Positions 1-8,031 of a stretch of DNA of 64,000 nt are shown in pieces. Source of the DNA: Rhodobacter capsulatus (lineage in GTDB: Bacteria > Pseudomonadota > Alphaproteobacteria > Rhodobacterales > Rhodobacteraceae); NCBI RefSeq assembly GCF_005144475.1, contig NZ_SWJZ01000008.1, positions 62,001-126,000 of the forward strand. The letters run 5' to 3'. The notes under the pieces were generated by a model. That model searched no databases, was not told where the DNA came from, and saw only the letters and a list, made by a program, of their open reading frames with translations. The translations under genes were made by a program, and so were the position numbers. Numbering within the stretch: position 1 is the stretch's first letter; each line of letters opens with the position of its first letter.

Positions 1-262
1 ACAGATCCGGGCGCCAGACCCAGTCGCAGCCCAGCGGCCGGACGATCCCGTCTTCGCCATCGGGCGGCACAGCCAGACGCCCCTCGGCCAGAAACAGCAC
101 CCGGTCAAGCGCGCGGCGCAAGGTCCAGGCATCGTCGCGCAGCTGCCGCAGCTCGGCCCGGCCCAGGGCCGAAACAAGCCGCCCCGCCCGCGCCCAGCGT
201 GCCAGCATCCGGCCCTGCGCCAGCCGCTCCAGAAACGAAGTCGACTTTCCTGACATCTTCAT
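1..262 (-). CDS. DUF6478 family protein, N-terminal part (runs off window)
   Basis: The frame enters from the window edge, so only about 87 N-terminal residues are visible. They read as an Arg/Leu-rich helical segment (FLERLAQGRMLARWARAGR) followed by ALDRVLFLAEGRLAVP and then PLGCDWVWRPDL. From memory this matches the DUF6478 proteins of Rhodobacteraceae, which start with the same Arg-rich helix and continue into a TDWAWRP-like motif. Function is unknown for the family. Two in-frame ATGs lie at 262 and 256; no strong ribosome binding site separates them. No signal peptide is apparent. The 166 bases between it and the next gene show nothing recognisable. Confidence 0.6.
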   Translation of the reverse strand, partial: MKMSGKSTSFLERLAQGRMLARWARAGRLVSALGRAELRQLRDDAWTLRRALDRVLFLAEGRLAVPPDGEDGIVRPLGCDWVWRPDL

Positions 263-428
263 CTTCGCGATCCCGGGCCGTCGTCACCTTGGAAACAGTA
301 CGTCATATTCGTTTCCTTCTGTGCCACATAACGTCGGAAATGAAGCCGGAAATCCATCAAAATACCCGTATTTTTCGGCCCGGAACCACCCTGGGGCGAC
401 AGCCCGTCACGCCGCTCGCCCGCGGCGC

Positions 429-1058
429 TCAGTTCAGATCGTGTACCGTCTCGTCGAAGGCCGACAGCAGCTCCAGCTGCGTCGCGTCATCGAGCGCGCT
501 GCCCGCCAGCGGCAGCACCGACAGCGCCGCGACATGGCCGCCAAGCCCGATGATCTCGCGCCAATAGACCGGGTCCACCGGGGCGGTGTCCGGGGCGGAG
601 CGATCGGCGATTTTCAAAAGCAACCGCCGCTCCTCGCGCTTCACCGCCAGGATCTGCACATCCCGCGCCTTGCCCGACCGCGCCAGCGCCGCCCGTCCGG
701 CCCGGCTTTTGAAAAAGGCCTCGTAGCTCTCGAAGGCGGTCTCGACCGGATCCTCGCTGAGCGGTCCGATCGTGGCGCTGAGCAGCGCCTTTTGCGCCGG
801 CCGCGGCGCGCGCGGATCGTCGCCGATCGCGGCACAGCTGCCCCACAGCACGAAGCTGCCCTCGGGCCCGTCGCGGGTCGAGCCGGGATCGACGCAGAAC
901 CCGTCCGGCGCCATCAGCGTCATCGCGCCCTGCTGCAGCGTGACCCGGCCGGTGACCGGCTTGTGCTTCGGCAAGGGCAGCTCGAGTTTGAACGGAAGTG
1001 CCGTGACGCAGCCCGACAGGGCAAGGCTCAGACACAGAGTGATCAAGATCCGTCGCAT
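429..1058 (-). CDS. Putative lipoprotein of unknown function
   Basis: 209 residues. The N-terminus MRRILITLCLSLALSGCVTA is a textbook lipoprotein signal with the lipobox LSGC, so the mature protein should be lipidated at Cys17. The remainder is soluble, without further membrane segments or a motif I recognise. It contains a region LMAPDGFCVDPGSTRDG and ends near HDLN. The start at 1058 is supported by a G-rich ribosome binding site immediately upstream (run of seven G). A longer in-frame extension across nagK exists but lacks the signal peptide logic and is rejected. It is divergent from nagK with 132 bases between them, which must hold both promoters. Similar lipoproteins are seen in Rhodobacteraceae; I know of no defined role. 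Confidence 0.75.
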   Translation of the reverse strand: MRRILITLCLSLALSGCVTALPFKLELPLPKHKPVTGRVTLQQGAMTLMAPDGFCVDPGSTRDGPEGSFVLWGSCAAIGDDPRAPRPAQKALLSATIGPLSEDPVETAFESYEAFFKSRAGRAALARSGKARDVQILAVKREERRLLLKIADRSAPDTAPVDPVYWREIIGLGGHVAALSVLPLAGSALDDATQLELLSAFDETVHDLN

Positions 1059-1190
1059 CGTCCCCCCCTGCTCGGCGGCTCTTCCTAGCAAGGCCCGCGA
1101 CCCGGGGACAAGCGCCGAGTTGCGACCCGGGCGGGTTTCGCCTTGCCGCTGCCGCCGGGCCACGGCATCTTGGGCCGAACGGAGGCGAAC

Positions 1191-2015
1191 ATGGTCTATC
1201 TTGCGATTGATGGCGGCGGAAGCGGCTGCCGGGCGGTGCTTTGCGATGCCGAAGGGCGCGAGCTGGACCGGGCCGAGGGCGGGCCTGCGAATATCGCCAC
1301 GGATTTCGCCGCGGCGCTGGAAAGCCTGCGCGGTCTGGCGCTGCGGCTGATCGGGGATCGGCCGCGCGATCAGGTGCGGGCGATGCTGGGCGTCGCCGGG
1401 GCGAACCTCTCGGGCGCGGCACCGCGGCTTGAAGCGGCGCTGCCATTCCGGGCAAAGGTGGTGCAGGATGTGACCACCTCGCTGCGCGGTGCGCTGGGGA
1501 CGGGCGACGGGATCATGGCGGCGATCGGCACCGGCTCGGTCTTTGCGCGGCAGCTGGGCGGGCAGGTCACGGCGATCGGCGGCTGGGGGTTCCGGCTGGG
1601 CGACGAGGCCTCGGGCGCCTGGATGGGGCGGCTGATGCTGAACCGGATCACCCGGATGCTGGATGGCTACGCGCCGCTCTCGCCCTTGGCGCAGGCGATC
1701 CTGGCCGATCTGGGCGGCGGGCCGGGGCTGGTCGCCTTCACGCTGCAAAAAACGCCCGCCGATCATGCGCTTCTGGTGCATCGCATGGCCGCCGCCTTTG
1801 ACGATCCGCTGTCGCGTCATGTCCTGGCCGAGACCCGGGCCGAGCTGCGCGCGGCGATCGGGCTGTTGCAGACCGATCCGCCGCTGCCGGTGGTCTGGCT
1901 GGGCGGGCTGGGTCCGACGCTGGCGCTGACCGACTGGCCGCGGGCCGAGCCTTTGGGCACGGCCCTTGACGGCGCGATGGCGATGGCGCGGGATCCGGCA
2001 ACATGGGCCGCATGA
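1191..2015 (+). CDS. nagK: N-acetylglucosamine kinase, BadF/BadG/BcrA/BcrD ATPase family
   Basis: 274 residues of the ASKHA fold. The phosphate-1 loop AIDGGGSGCRA lies at residues 5-15, GVAGANLSG near 66-74, and the second nucleotide loop IGTGSVFA near 110-117. The family phosphorylates amino sugars. Placement directly before nagA argues for GlcNAc phosphorylation to GlcNAc-6-P, which NagA then deacetylates, as in cell-wall or chitin amino-sugar salvage. The start ATG at 1191 has GGAGG eight bases upstream. The stop overlaps the beginning of nagA, so the two are translationally coupled. The exact sugar specificity (GlcNAc versus glucosamine) is inferred from context, not from residues. Confidence 0.82.
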   Translation: MVYLAIDGGGSGCRAVLCDAEGRELDRAEGGPANIATDFAAALESLRGLALRLIGDRPRDQVRAMLGVAGANLSGAAPRLEAALPFRAKVVQDVTTSLRGALGTGDGIMAAIGTGSVFARQLGGQVTAIGGWGFRLGDEASGAWMGRLMLNRITRMLDGYAPLSPLAQAILADLGGGPGLVAFTLQKTPADHALLVHRMAAAFDDPLSRHVLAETRAELRAAIGLLQTDPPLPVVWLGGLGPTLALTDWPRAEPLGTALDGAMAMARDPATWAA

Positions 2016-3163
2016 TCCTGACCGGGGCGCGGCTGTTCGACGGGGCCCGGTGTCTCGACGGACAGGCGGTGGTGATCGAGGGCGACCGGATCGCGGCAAT
2101 CCTGCCCGCCTCCGATTTGCCCGCCTCCGATTTCCCCGAAGCCGCCCGGATCGAGCTGGGCGGCGGTCTGCTTGCTCCCGGGCTGATCGATCTGCAGGTG
2201 AATGGCGGCGGCGGGGTGATGCTTTCAGGCGCCGACCCGCTGGCCGAGATCGCGGCGATCTGTGCCGCCCATGCGCGGCTGGGCGCGACCGGGGTCTTGC
2301 CGACGCTGATCACCACCTCGGCCCGGCTGACGCGGGCGGTTCTGGCGGCGGGGGTGGCGGCGGTGGGCCGGGTGCCGGGGTTCCTCGGCCTGCACCTTGA
2401 GGGGCCCCATCTCGACCCGAAACGCCCCGGCTGTCATCCCGCGCAGCACATCCGCCCGATGACCGAGGAAGATGTGCTGACGCTCTGCGAGGCCCGCGCC
2501 GGTCTGCCCGCGCTGCTGCTGACGGTTGCCCCCGCTTCGGTGACGCCCGATCAGATCGCCCGGCTGACCGAGGCCGGGGTGGTGGTGGCTTTGGGTCATG
2601 CCGACTGCAGCATGGCCGAGGCGCAGGCCGCTTTCGACGCGGGCGCGCGCGTCGTGACACATCTGTTCAACGCGATGAGTCAGCTCGGCTCGCGCGAACC
2701 GGGGCTCGTGGGCGCCGCCCTGTCGCTGCCCTTCGCCTGCGGCCTGATCGCCGACGGACTCCATGTTTCCCCCGAATCAGCGCGGCTGGCGGTGCGGCTG
2801 GCGGGGGAACGGATCTTTCTGGTCAGTGATGCGATGGCGGTCGCGGGCACCGATCTGACCGGCTTCGATCTGGCCGGGCAGCGCATCCATCGTGCCAACC
2901 GCGCCTTGCGGACGGAAAACGACACGCTGGCCGGGGCGGATCTGAGCCTGCCGCAGGCGATCCGATTCTGTGTAAAGGTTCTGGGACTGCCGCCCGAACA
3001 GGCGCTGGCCATGGCCACTGCGCGCCCGGCGGCGCTGATCGGGTCAAACCGGGGCGGCATCACCCCCGGCCTGCCCGCCGATCTGGTGCATTTCACCGAG
3101 GATTGGCAGGTGACCGGGGTCTGGCAGGGCGGCCAGCTTCAGGCGAAATCGCCCACCGCATAG
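2003..3163 (+). CDS. nagA: N-acetylglucosamine-6-phosphate deacetylase
   Basis: 386 residues, the normal length for NagA. It hydrolyses GlcNAc-6-P to glucosamine-6-P and acetate in the cytoplasm. Amidohydrolase landmarks are in order: HLEGPHLDP near 130 (metal Glu), GHADCSMAEA near 197 (His), THLFNAMSQLGSREPG near 219 (His plus substrate loop) and the catalytic Asp in LVSDAMAVAGT near 274. The start could be ATG 2003 or ATG 2012; the latter forms a 4-base ATGA overlap with nagK and would shorten the protein by three residues. A short tandem duplication encodes PASDLPASDF near residue 35. The 3' end overlaps the convergent serB by 25 bases. Confidence 0.92.
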   Translation: MGRMILTGARLFDGARCLDGQAVVIEGDRIAAILPASDLPASDFPEAARIELGGGLLAPGLIDLQVNGGGGVMLSGADPLAEIAAICAAHARLGATGVLPTLITTSARLTRAVLAAGVAAVGRVPGFLGLHLEGPHLDPKRPGCHPAQHIRPMTEEDVLTLCEARAGLPALLLTVAPASVTPDQIARLTEAGVVVALGHADCSMAEAQAAFDAGARVVTHLFNAMSQLGSREPGLVGAALSLPFACGLIADGLHVSPESARLAVRLAGERIFLVSDAMAVAGTDLTGFDLAGQRIHRANRALRTENDTLAGADLSLPQAIRFCVKVLGLPPEQALAMATARPAALIGSNRGGITPGLPADLVHFTEDWQVTGVWQGGQLQAKSPTA

Positions 3164-4011
3164 CCCTGAATGTACAGCAGCGCCGAAAGATCGCCGTGGT
3201 TGATGCGGATGTCGCATTGCGCCGCGACCGAGGGTTTCGCATGCAGCGCCACCCCTGCTCCGGCCAGCTGCAGCATGCCCAGATCATTGGCGCCATCGCC
3301 CACCGCCATCACCTCGGAATGGGCCAGTTTCAGTCTTTTCGAAATTTCCAGAAAAGCATGAACCTTCGCCTCACGCCCCAGAATCGGCAGCACCGGCACC
3401 CCGGTCAGCTTGCCATCCTCGATGCCCAGAACATTCGCCCGGTTCTCGTCAAAGCCAAGCGTTTCAGAGACATAGCCGGTGAAAGCGGTAAATCCGCCCG
3501 ACACCAGCGCACAGTAAGCCCCGTTCGCCTTCATCGTCCGAAGCAGGTAATGGCCGCCCGGCATGAAGGTGATCCGCTCGGCAATCACCCGGGCGATGAC
3601 GCTTTCGGGCAGGCCGGTCAGCAGGCCCAGACGCTCGGTCAGCGCCCCTTCGAAATCCAGCTCGCCATTCATCGCCCGCGCGGTGATCGCACTCACCTGC
3701 GCGCCCACGCCCGCCACATCGGCCAGCTCGTCGATGCATTCCTGCTGGATCATCGTGCTGTCCATGTCGGCCAGCAGCATCTTTTTCTTCCGCCCCTCGG
3801 CCGGTTGCACCACAAGGTCGAAACCCAGCTTTTGCAGGTCTTCCCAGACCTGCCAGCGGTTCTCGGGCACGGCGTTCAACGGGAATTCGGCGGCGATGCC
3901 GGGGGCCAGCCAGCGGACCTCTCCGCCCCCCCAGGCATTGCGCAGCGACTCGGCCGTGACGCGGTCGAGATTGGCGGCTTTCGGGTCGGCGAGAAGCGTG
4001 GCGATGAACAT
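3139..4011 (-). CDS. serB: Phosphoserine phosphatase
   Basis: 290 residues. It removes the phosphate from O-phosphoserine, the last step of serine synthesis. An N-terminal ACT-like region of about 75 residues precedes the HAD core. The nucleophile motif LLADMDSTMIQQE places Asp82 and Asp84, followed by the Ser motif ALVSGGFTAF and the Mg-binding GDGANDLGM. This arrangement is typical of alphaproteobacterial SerB. It is divergent from serC-serA across a 156-base region, so all three dedicated serine-pathway enzymes are encoded together. No strong ribosome binding site precedes the ATG at 4011. The 3' end overlaps the convergent nagA. Confidence 0.93.
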   Translation of the reverse strand: MFIATLLADPKAANLDRVTAESLRNAWGGGEVRWLAPGIAAEFPLNAVPENRWQVWEDLQKLGFDLVVQPAEGRKKKMLLADMDSTMIQQECIDELADVAGVGAQVSAITARAMNGELDFEGALTERLGLLTGLPESVIARVIAERITFMPGGHYLLRTMKANGAYCALVSGGFTAFTGYVSETLGFDENRANVLGIEDGKLTGVPVLPILGREAKVHAFLEISKRLKLAHSEVMAVGDGANDLGMLQLAGAGVALHAKPSVAAQCDIRINHGDLSALLYIQGYAVGDFA

Positions 4012-4090
4012 GGATCAGGGGTCCCGGGGCTGGAGGGATGTCGCTTTTGATATCCGATGCGGCGCTTTAGCGTGATTTTCCATCTTGTGC

Positions 4091-4160
4091 CAGAGGGCCA
4101 AAGCCTGTAGCAGCGACGGCGGGACACCCTTCCCCAACGAAGGGCGTTTATCTGGAAGGA
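4091..4160 (+). ncRNA. serC leader RNA motif (putative cis-regulator)
   Basis: The serC 5' region matches what I know of the alphaproteobacterial serC RNA motif: a short structured leader directly before serC whose last stem involves the ribosome binding site. Here CCCTTC at 4127-4132 can pair with GAAGGG at 4139-4144 as a local hairpin. The overlapping CCTTCC at 4128-4133 can instead pair perfectly with GGAAGG at 4154-4159, which is the serC ribosome binding site. The two pairings are mutually exclusive, so the element could switch translation. The pairings are read from the sequence; the Rfam identity is from memory and the ligand, if any, is unknown. Confidence 0.65.
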
Positions 4161-4167
4161 TAGCGAC

Positions 4168-5313
4168 ATGACGAATACTGCCCCGGCCAACCGTCCGGCG
4201 AATGCACGTTTCTCTTCGGGCCCCTGCGCGAAGATCCCCGGTTTCTCCCTCGACATGCTCTCGGATGCGCCGCTTGGCCGGTCGCACCGCGCCGCCATCG
4301 GCAAGAACAAGCTGAAAGAAGCCATCGACCTGACCCGCGAAATTCTGGGCGTGCCCGCGGATTACCGCATCGGCATCGTGCCCGCCTCGGACACCGGCGC
4401 CGTCGAAATGGCGCTCTGGTCGCTTCTCGGCGCCCGCAAGGTGACGATGTGCGCCTGGGAAAGCTTCGGCTCCGGCTGGGTCACCGATGTCGTCAAGCAG
4501 CTGAAACTTGACGCCGAAGTGAAAGAGGCGGGCTACGGCGACATCGTCGATTTCGCCACGGTCGATTTCAACACCGATGTCGTCTTCACCTGGAATGGCA
4601 CCACCTCTGGTGTGCGCGTGCCGAACGGCGACAAGATCCCGGCCGACCGCGAAGGCCTGACCATCTGCGACGCGACCTCGGCCGCCTTTGCGATGGACCT
4701 GCCCTGGGACAAGCTCGACGTCACCACCTTCTCCTGGCAGAAGGTGCTGGGTGGCGAAGGCGGTCATGGCGTGCTGATCCTGTCGCCCCGCGCGGTGGAA
4801 CGGCTGGAAAGCTACACCCCGGCCTGGCCGCTGCCGAAGATCTTCCGCCTGACCTCCAAGGGCAAGCTGATCGAGGGCATCTTTGTCGGCGAAACCATCA
4901 ACACCCCCTCGATGCTTTGCGTCGAAGATTACCTGGTGGCGATGAAATGGGCGCAAACCATCGGCGGGCTGAAAGGCCTGGTCGACCGCGCCGCCGCCAA
5001 CGCCAAAGTGGTCTGGGACTTCTGCGCCGCCAATCCGTGGATCGCCAACCTGGCGAACGACCCGGCGACGGCCTCGACCACTTCGGTCTGCCTCAAGTTC
5101 AACGACGCCCGCATCAAGGACGGCGCCGCCTTTGCCAAGGCCGTTGCCAAACGGCTTGAAAAAGAAGGCGTTGCGCTGGATATCGGCGCCTATCGCGATG
5201 CCCCGGCAGGTCTGCGGATCTGGTGCGGATCGACGATCGAAAAAGCCGATGTCGAGGCCCTGATGCCCTGGCTCGCCCATGCCTTCGAGGCGGAAATCGC
5301 GGCGCAAGCCTGA
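4168..5313 (+). CDS. serC: Phosphoserine aminotransferase
   Basis: 381 residues, PLP enzyme of class V. It converts 3-phosphohydroxypyruvate and glutamate to phosphoserine and 2-oxoglutarate. The N-terminal [10 protein letters not shown] and the segment [20 protein letters not shown] are typical of the long alphaproteobacterial SerC subgroup. The PLP lysine is Lys192 in [16 protein letters not shown]. The start at 4168 follows GGAAGGA, the sequence that the leader RNA can mask. serA follows after 71 bases containing a hairpin. Together with serA and divergent serB it makes a complete pathway from 3-phosphoglycerate to serine. Confidence 0.94.
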   Translation: MTNTAPANRPANARFSSGPCAKIPGFSLDMLSDAPLGRSHRAAIGKNKLKEAIDLTREILGVPADYRIGIVPASDTGAVEMALWSLLGARKVTMCAWESFGSGWVTDVVKQLKLDAEVKEAGYGDIVDFATVDFNTDVVFTWNGTTSGVRVPNGDKIPADREGLTICDATSAAFAMDLPWDKLDVTTFSWQKVLGGEGGHGVLILSPRAVERLESYTPAWPLPKIFRLTSKGKLIEGIFVGETINTPSMLCVEDYLVAMKWAQTIGGLKGLVDRAAANAKVVWDFCAANPWIANLANDPATASTTSVCLKFNDARIKDGAAFAKAVAKRLEKEGVALDIGAYRDAPAGLRIWCGSTIEKADVEALMPWLAHAFEAEIAAQA

Positions 5314-5325
5314 TTTCAGAAACGC

Positions 5326-5348
5326 GATGGGCGCAGGCAGCGCCCATC
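5326..5348 (+). terminator. Intercistronic hairpin between serC and serA
   Basis: GATGGGCGC and GCGCCCATC form a perfect 9-bp stem around the 5-base loop AGGCA, followed by CTTTC. The U-run is too short for a strong terminator. A leaky terminator, or an mRNA-stabilising hairpin that sets the serC to serA ratio, is more likely. Confidence 0.6.
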
Positions 5349-5384
5349 CTTTCCCACATTTCCGAAATTTCAGGAGCCCATGAA

Positions 5385-6980
5385 ATGGCCCCCAAGGTTC
5401 TGATCTCTGACGAACTCTCCGACGCCGCCGTGCAGATCTTCCGCGACCGCGGCATCGAGGTGGATTTCCAGCCGAAGCTCGGCAAGGACAAGGAAAAACT
5501 GGCCGAGATCATCGGCAATTATGATGGCCTTGCGATCCGCTCGGCCACCAAGGCCACGGCCGCCCTGCTGGAAAAGGCCACCCGCCTGAAGGTGATCGGC
5601 CGCGCCGGGATCGGCGTCGACAACGTCGACAAGGAAGCCGCGTCCAAAAAGGGCGTGATCGTGATGAACACGCCCTTCGGCAACATGATCACCACCGCCG
5701 AACATGCGATCGCGATGATGTTCGCCGTGGCGCGGCAGATCCCCGAGGCCTCGGCCTCGACCCATGCGGGCAAATGGGAAAAGTCGAAGTTCATGGGCGT
5801 CGAGCTGACGGCGAAGACGCTCGGCGTGATCGGGGCGGGCAACATCGGCGGGATCGTCTGCGACCGCGCCAAGGGCCTGAAGATGAAGGTCATCGCCTAT
5901 GACCCCTTCCTGTCGGAAGAAAAGGCCGAGAAGATGGGCGTGGACAAGGTCGAGCTGGAAGAGCTGCTCCGCCGCGCCGATTTCATCACCCTGCACGTGC
6001 CGCTGACCGACAGCACCCGCAACATCCTGTCGCGCGAAAACCTGGCGAAAACCAAGCCCGGCGTGCGGATCATCAACTGCGCCCGCGGCGGTCTGGTGGA
6101 CGAAGAGGCGCTGGCCGACATGCTGAAATCGGGCCATGTCGCGGGCGCCGCCTTCGACGTGTTCTCGGTCGAACCGGCGGAAGCAAACCCGCTGTTCAAC
6201 CTGCCGAACGTCGTCTGCACGCCGCACCTTGGCGCCTCGACCTCGGAAGCGCAGGAAAACGTCGCGCTGCAAGTGGCCGAGCAGATGGCGAACTATCTGC
6301 TGGATGGCGCGGTGGAAAACGCGCTCAACATGCCCTCGATGACCGCCGACGAAGCCCGCGTCATGGGCCCCTGGGTGAAGCTGGCCGAATATCTCGGCGC
6401 CTTCATCGGCCAGATGACCGACGAGCCGATCACCGCGATCAACGTCACTTATGATGGCACCGCCTCGACGATGAACCTGCGCGCGCTGGAATGCGCCGTC
6501 ATCGCCGGGATCATGAGCCGCTCGAACCCCGACGTGAACATGGTCTCGGCCCCGGTCATCGCCAAGGAACGCGGGATCCAGCTCTCGACCACCACGCAGG
6601 ACAAGTCGGGCGTGTTCGACGGTTACATCAAGATCACCGTCGTCACCGACAAGCGCGAACGCTCGATCGCCGGCACCTGCTTCTCGGATGGCAAGCCGCG
6701 CTTCATCCAGATCAAGGGCATCAATGTGGATGCCGAAGTCGGCCGCCACATGCTGTACACGACCAACAAGGACGTGCCCGGCATCATCGGCAAGCTTGGC
6801 ACGCTTCTGGGCGAGCACAATGTCAACCTGGCGAACTTCACGCTGGGTCGCGCGGCCGCGGGCGGCGAGGCCATCGCCATCGCCTATCTCGACGAGGCGC
6901 TGGATGCCAAGGTTGTGTCCGAACTGGAAGCCACCGGCCTCTTCCAGCAGGTGAAACCGCTGGAATTCAACATCGCCTGA
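5385..6980 (+). CDS. serA: D-3-phosphoglycerate dehydrogenase
   Basis: 531 residues, the long SerA form. It oxidises 3-phosphoglycerate with NAD to 3-phosphohydroxypyruvate, the committed step of serine synthesis. The N-terminal substrate domain contains GRAGIGVDNVD. The Rossmann motif GVIGAGNIGGIV lies near 147, the catalytic Arg in NCARGGLVDEEAL near 230 and the His in VCTPHLGAST near 280. An intervening domain and a C-terminal ACT domain (about 455-531, TTNKDVPGIIGKLGTLLGEH) imply allosteric control, classically by serine. The ATG at 5385 is chosen because CAGGAG lies nine bases upstream; an in-frame extension into serC has no support. Confidence 0.94.
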   Translation: MAPKVLISDELSDAAVQIFRDRGIEVDFQPKLGKDKEKLAEIIGNYDGLAIRSATKATAALLEKATRLKVIGRAGIGVDNVDKEAASKKGVIVMNTPFGNMITTAEHAIAMMFAVARQIPEASASTHAGKWEKSKFMGVELTAKTLGVIGAGNIGGIVCDRAKGLKMKVIAYDPFLSEEKAEKMGVDKVELEELLRRADFITLHVPLTDSTRNILSRENLAKTKPGVRIINCARGGLVDEEALADMLKSGHVAGAAFDVFSVEPAEANPLFNLPNVVCTPHLGASTSEAQENVALQVAEQMANYLLDGAVENALNMPSMTADEARVMGPWVKLAEYLGAFIGQMTDEPITAINVTYDGTASTMNLRALECAVIAGIMSRSNPDVNMVSAPVIAKERGIQLSTTTQDKSGVFDGYIKITVVTDKRERSIAGTCFSDGKPRFIQIKGINVDAEVGRHMLYTTNKDVPGIIGKLGTLLGEHNVNLANFTLGRAAAGGEAIAIAYLDEALDAKVVSELEATGLFQQVKPLEFNIA

Positions 6981-7001
6981 ACTTAGATTCAGGACGTTAC
7001 C

Positions 7002-7030
7002 AGGCCCTCCGCGACCGCGGGGGGCCTTTT
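7002..7030 (+). terminator. Rho-independent terminator after serA
   Basis: An 11-bp stem (AGGCCCTCCGC with GCGGGGGGCCT, one G-U pair) closes a GACC loop and runs into TTTT. It ends 13 bases before the following phosphatase start, so that gene probably has its own weak promoter or relies on readthrough. Confidence 0.9.
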
Positions 7031-7043
7031 CGTTGGAGAGACC

Positions 7044-7775
7044 ATGCAAAGCTATGCCATCGGCGACATCCACGGCCAATATGACCTGATGATGCGCGCC
7101 TTCGACCGGATCGAGGCCGACCGTCGCCGCGAGGGCAGCCCAGAAAGCCCCGTGGTGGTGCTGGGTGATCTGTGCGACCGTGGCCCGAATTCGGCGGGGG
7201 TGATCACGCATCTGTTCGAGCGGCAGGCGGCGGGGGAAAATCTGATCGTGCTCAAGGGCAATCACGACCGGATGTTCTCGATTTTCCTCGATGATCCCTT
7301 CGGCCGCGATCCGCGGCTGCGCGCCGAATACACCTGGATGCATCCGCGGCTGGGCGGGCCCGAGACGCTGGCCTCCTATGGCATCCGCGAACCGGCGAAC
7401 CGGCCCACGGCGCAGGTCCATGCCGAGGCGCTGGCCGCCGTGCCGCCCGCGCATCGCGGCTGGCTGGCCGGGCTGCCGCTGTTCCATCAGCACGACGAGG
7501 CGATCTTCGTGCATGCGGGCATCCGCCCCGGCGTGCCGCTTGCCGCGCAGACCGAGGATGACCTGCTCTGGATCCGCGCCCCGTTTCTGGAAGACCCCCG
7601 CGATCACGGCGCGCTGATCGTGCATGGGCATACGGCGCTTGAGGTCCCCAGCCATTACGGCAACCGGCTCAATCTGGACAGCTCCGCCGGGTATGGCGGC
7701 CCCCTGTCCGCGGCGGTGATCGAGGGGCGGAAGGCCTGGTTGCTGACCGACCGGGGCAGGGTGCCGCTGGGCTGA
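7044..7775 (+). CDS. Calcineurin-like serine/threonine protein phosphatase
   Basis: 243 residues of the PPP metallophosphoesterase family. The three metal-binding blocks are intact: GDIHGQYD at 7-14, GDLCDRGPNS near 41-50 and KGNHDRMFS near 72-80. A later His appears in VHGHTALEVP near 195. Such single-domain bacterial enzymes dephosphorylate phospho-Ser/Thr or small phosphoesters; the substrate cannot be told from sequence. The start at 7044 follows TTGGAGAGACC, a good ribosome binding site. It sits just behind the serA terminator and no partner gene is adjacent. Confidence 0.85.
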   Translation: MQSYAIGDIHGQYDLMMRAFDRIEADRRREGSPESPVVVLGDLCDRGPNSAGVITHLFERQAAGENLIVLKGNHDRMFSIFLDDPFGRDPRLRAEYTWMHPRLGGPETLASYGIREPANRPTAQVHAEALAAVPPAHRGWLAGLPLFHQHDEAIFVHAGIRPGVPLAAQTEDDLLWIRAPFLEDPRDHGALIVHGHTALEVPSHYGNRLNLDSSAGYGGPLSAAVIEGRKAWLLTDRGRVPLG

Positions 7776-7833
7776 GAACGTCGCATTAACCAATTCGGCG
7801 CATGATTCCCGAAACAGCACCCCGGGGGCCCCG

Positions 7834-7941
7834 ATGCGGAGACGATCGACACCACGCCTGCGAACCCATTGGATCGTCACCCATCCCGACGGAGAGGGGG
7901 GGCGCACGGAACTGCGACTGGTCTGGGCCTTCGGCTTCTGA
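7834..7941 (+). CDS. Possible small protein of 35 residues, unknown
   Basis: In the 256-base gap between the phosphatase and the thiolase an ORF reads from ATG 7834 to TGA 7941. The product begins MRRRSTPRLRTHWIVTHP and ends LRLVWAFGF. It is basic at the N-terminus and aromatic at the C-terminus. The upstream sequence is G/C-rich with no clean Shine-Dalgarno. A TTAACCA motif lies about 45 bases upstream. Its reality rests only on open frame and plausible composition, so this is a weak call; the gap may alternatively be a long 5' leader of the thiolase. Confidence 0.3.
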   Translation: MRRRSTPRLRTHWIVTHPDGEGGRTELRLVWAFGF

Positions 7942-8031
7942 GGGAATGACGTTCCGTCACGCCGGACCAAAGCCCTGTTCCCCGCCCCGGTGCCGGAGGT
8001 AACCTTTCCGCATTGCAGCGGAGGGGACCCC

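Noticed and set aside
429-2099. Long minus-strand open frame antisense to nagK continuing into the lipoprotein gene
   Set aside because: The upstream part is a GC-rich codon shadow of nagK; the real gene starts at the signal peptide ATG at 1058 with a ribosome binding site.
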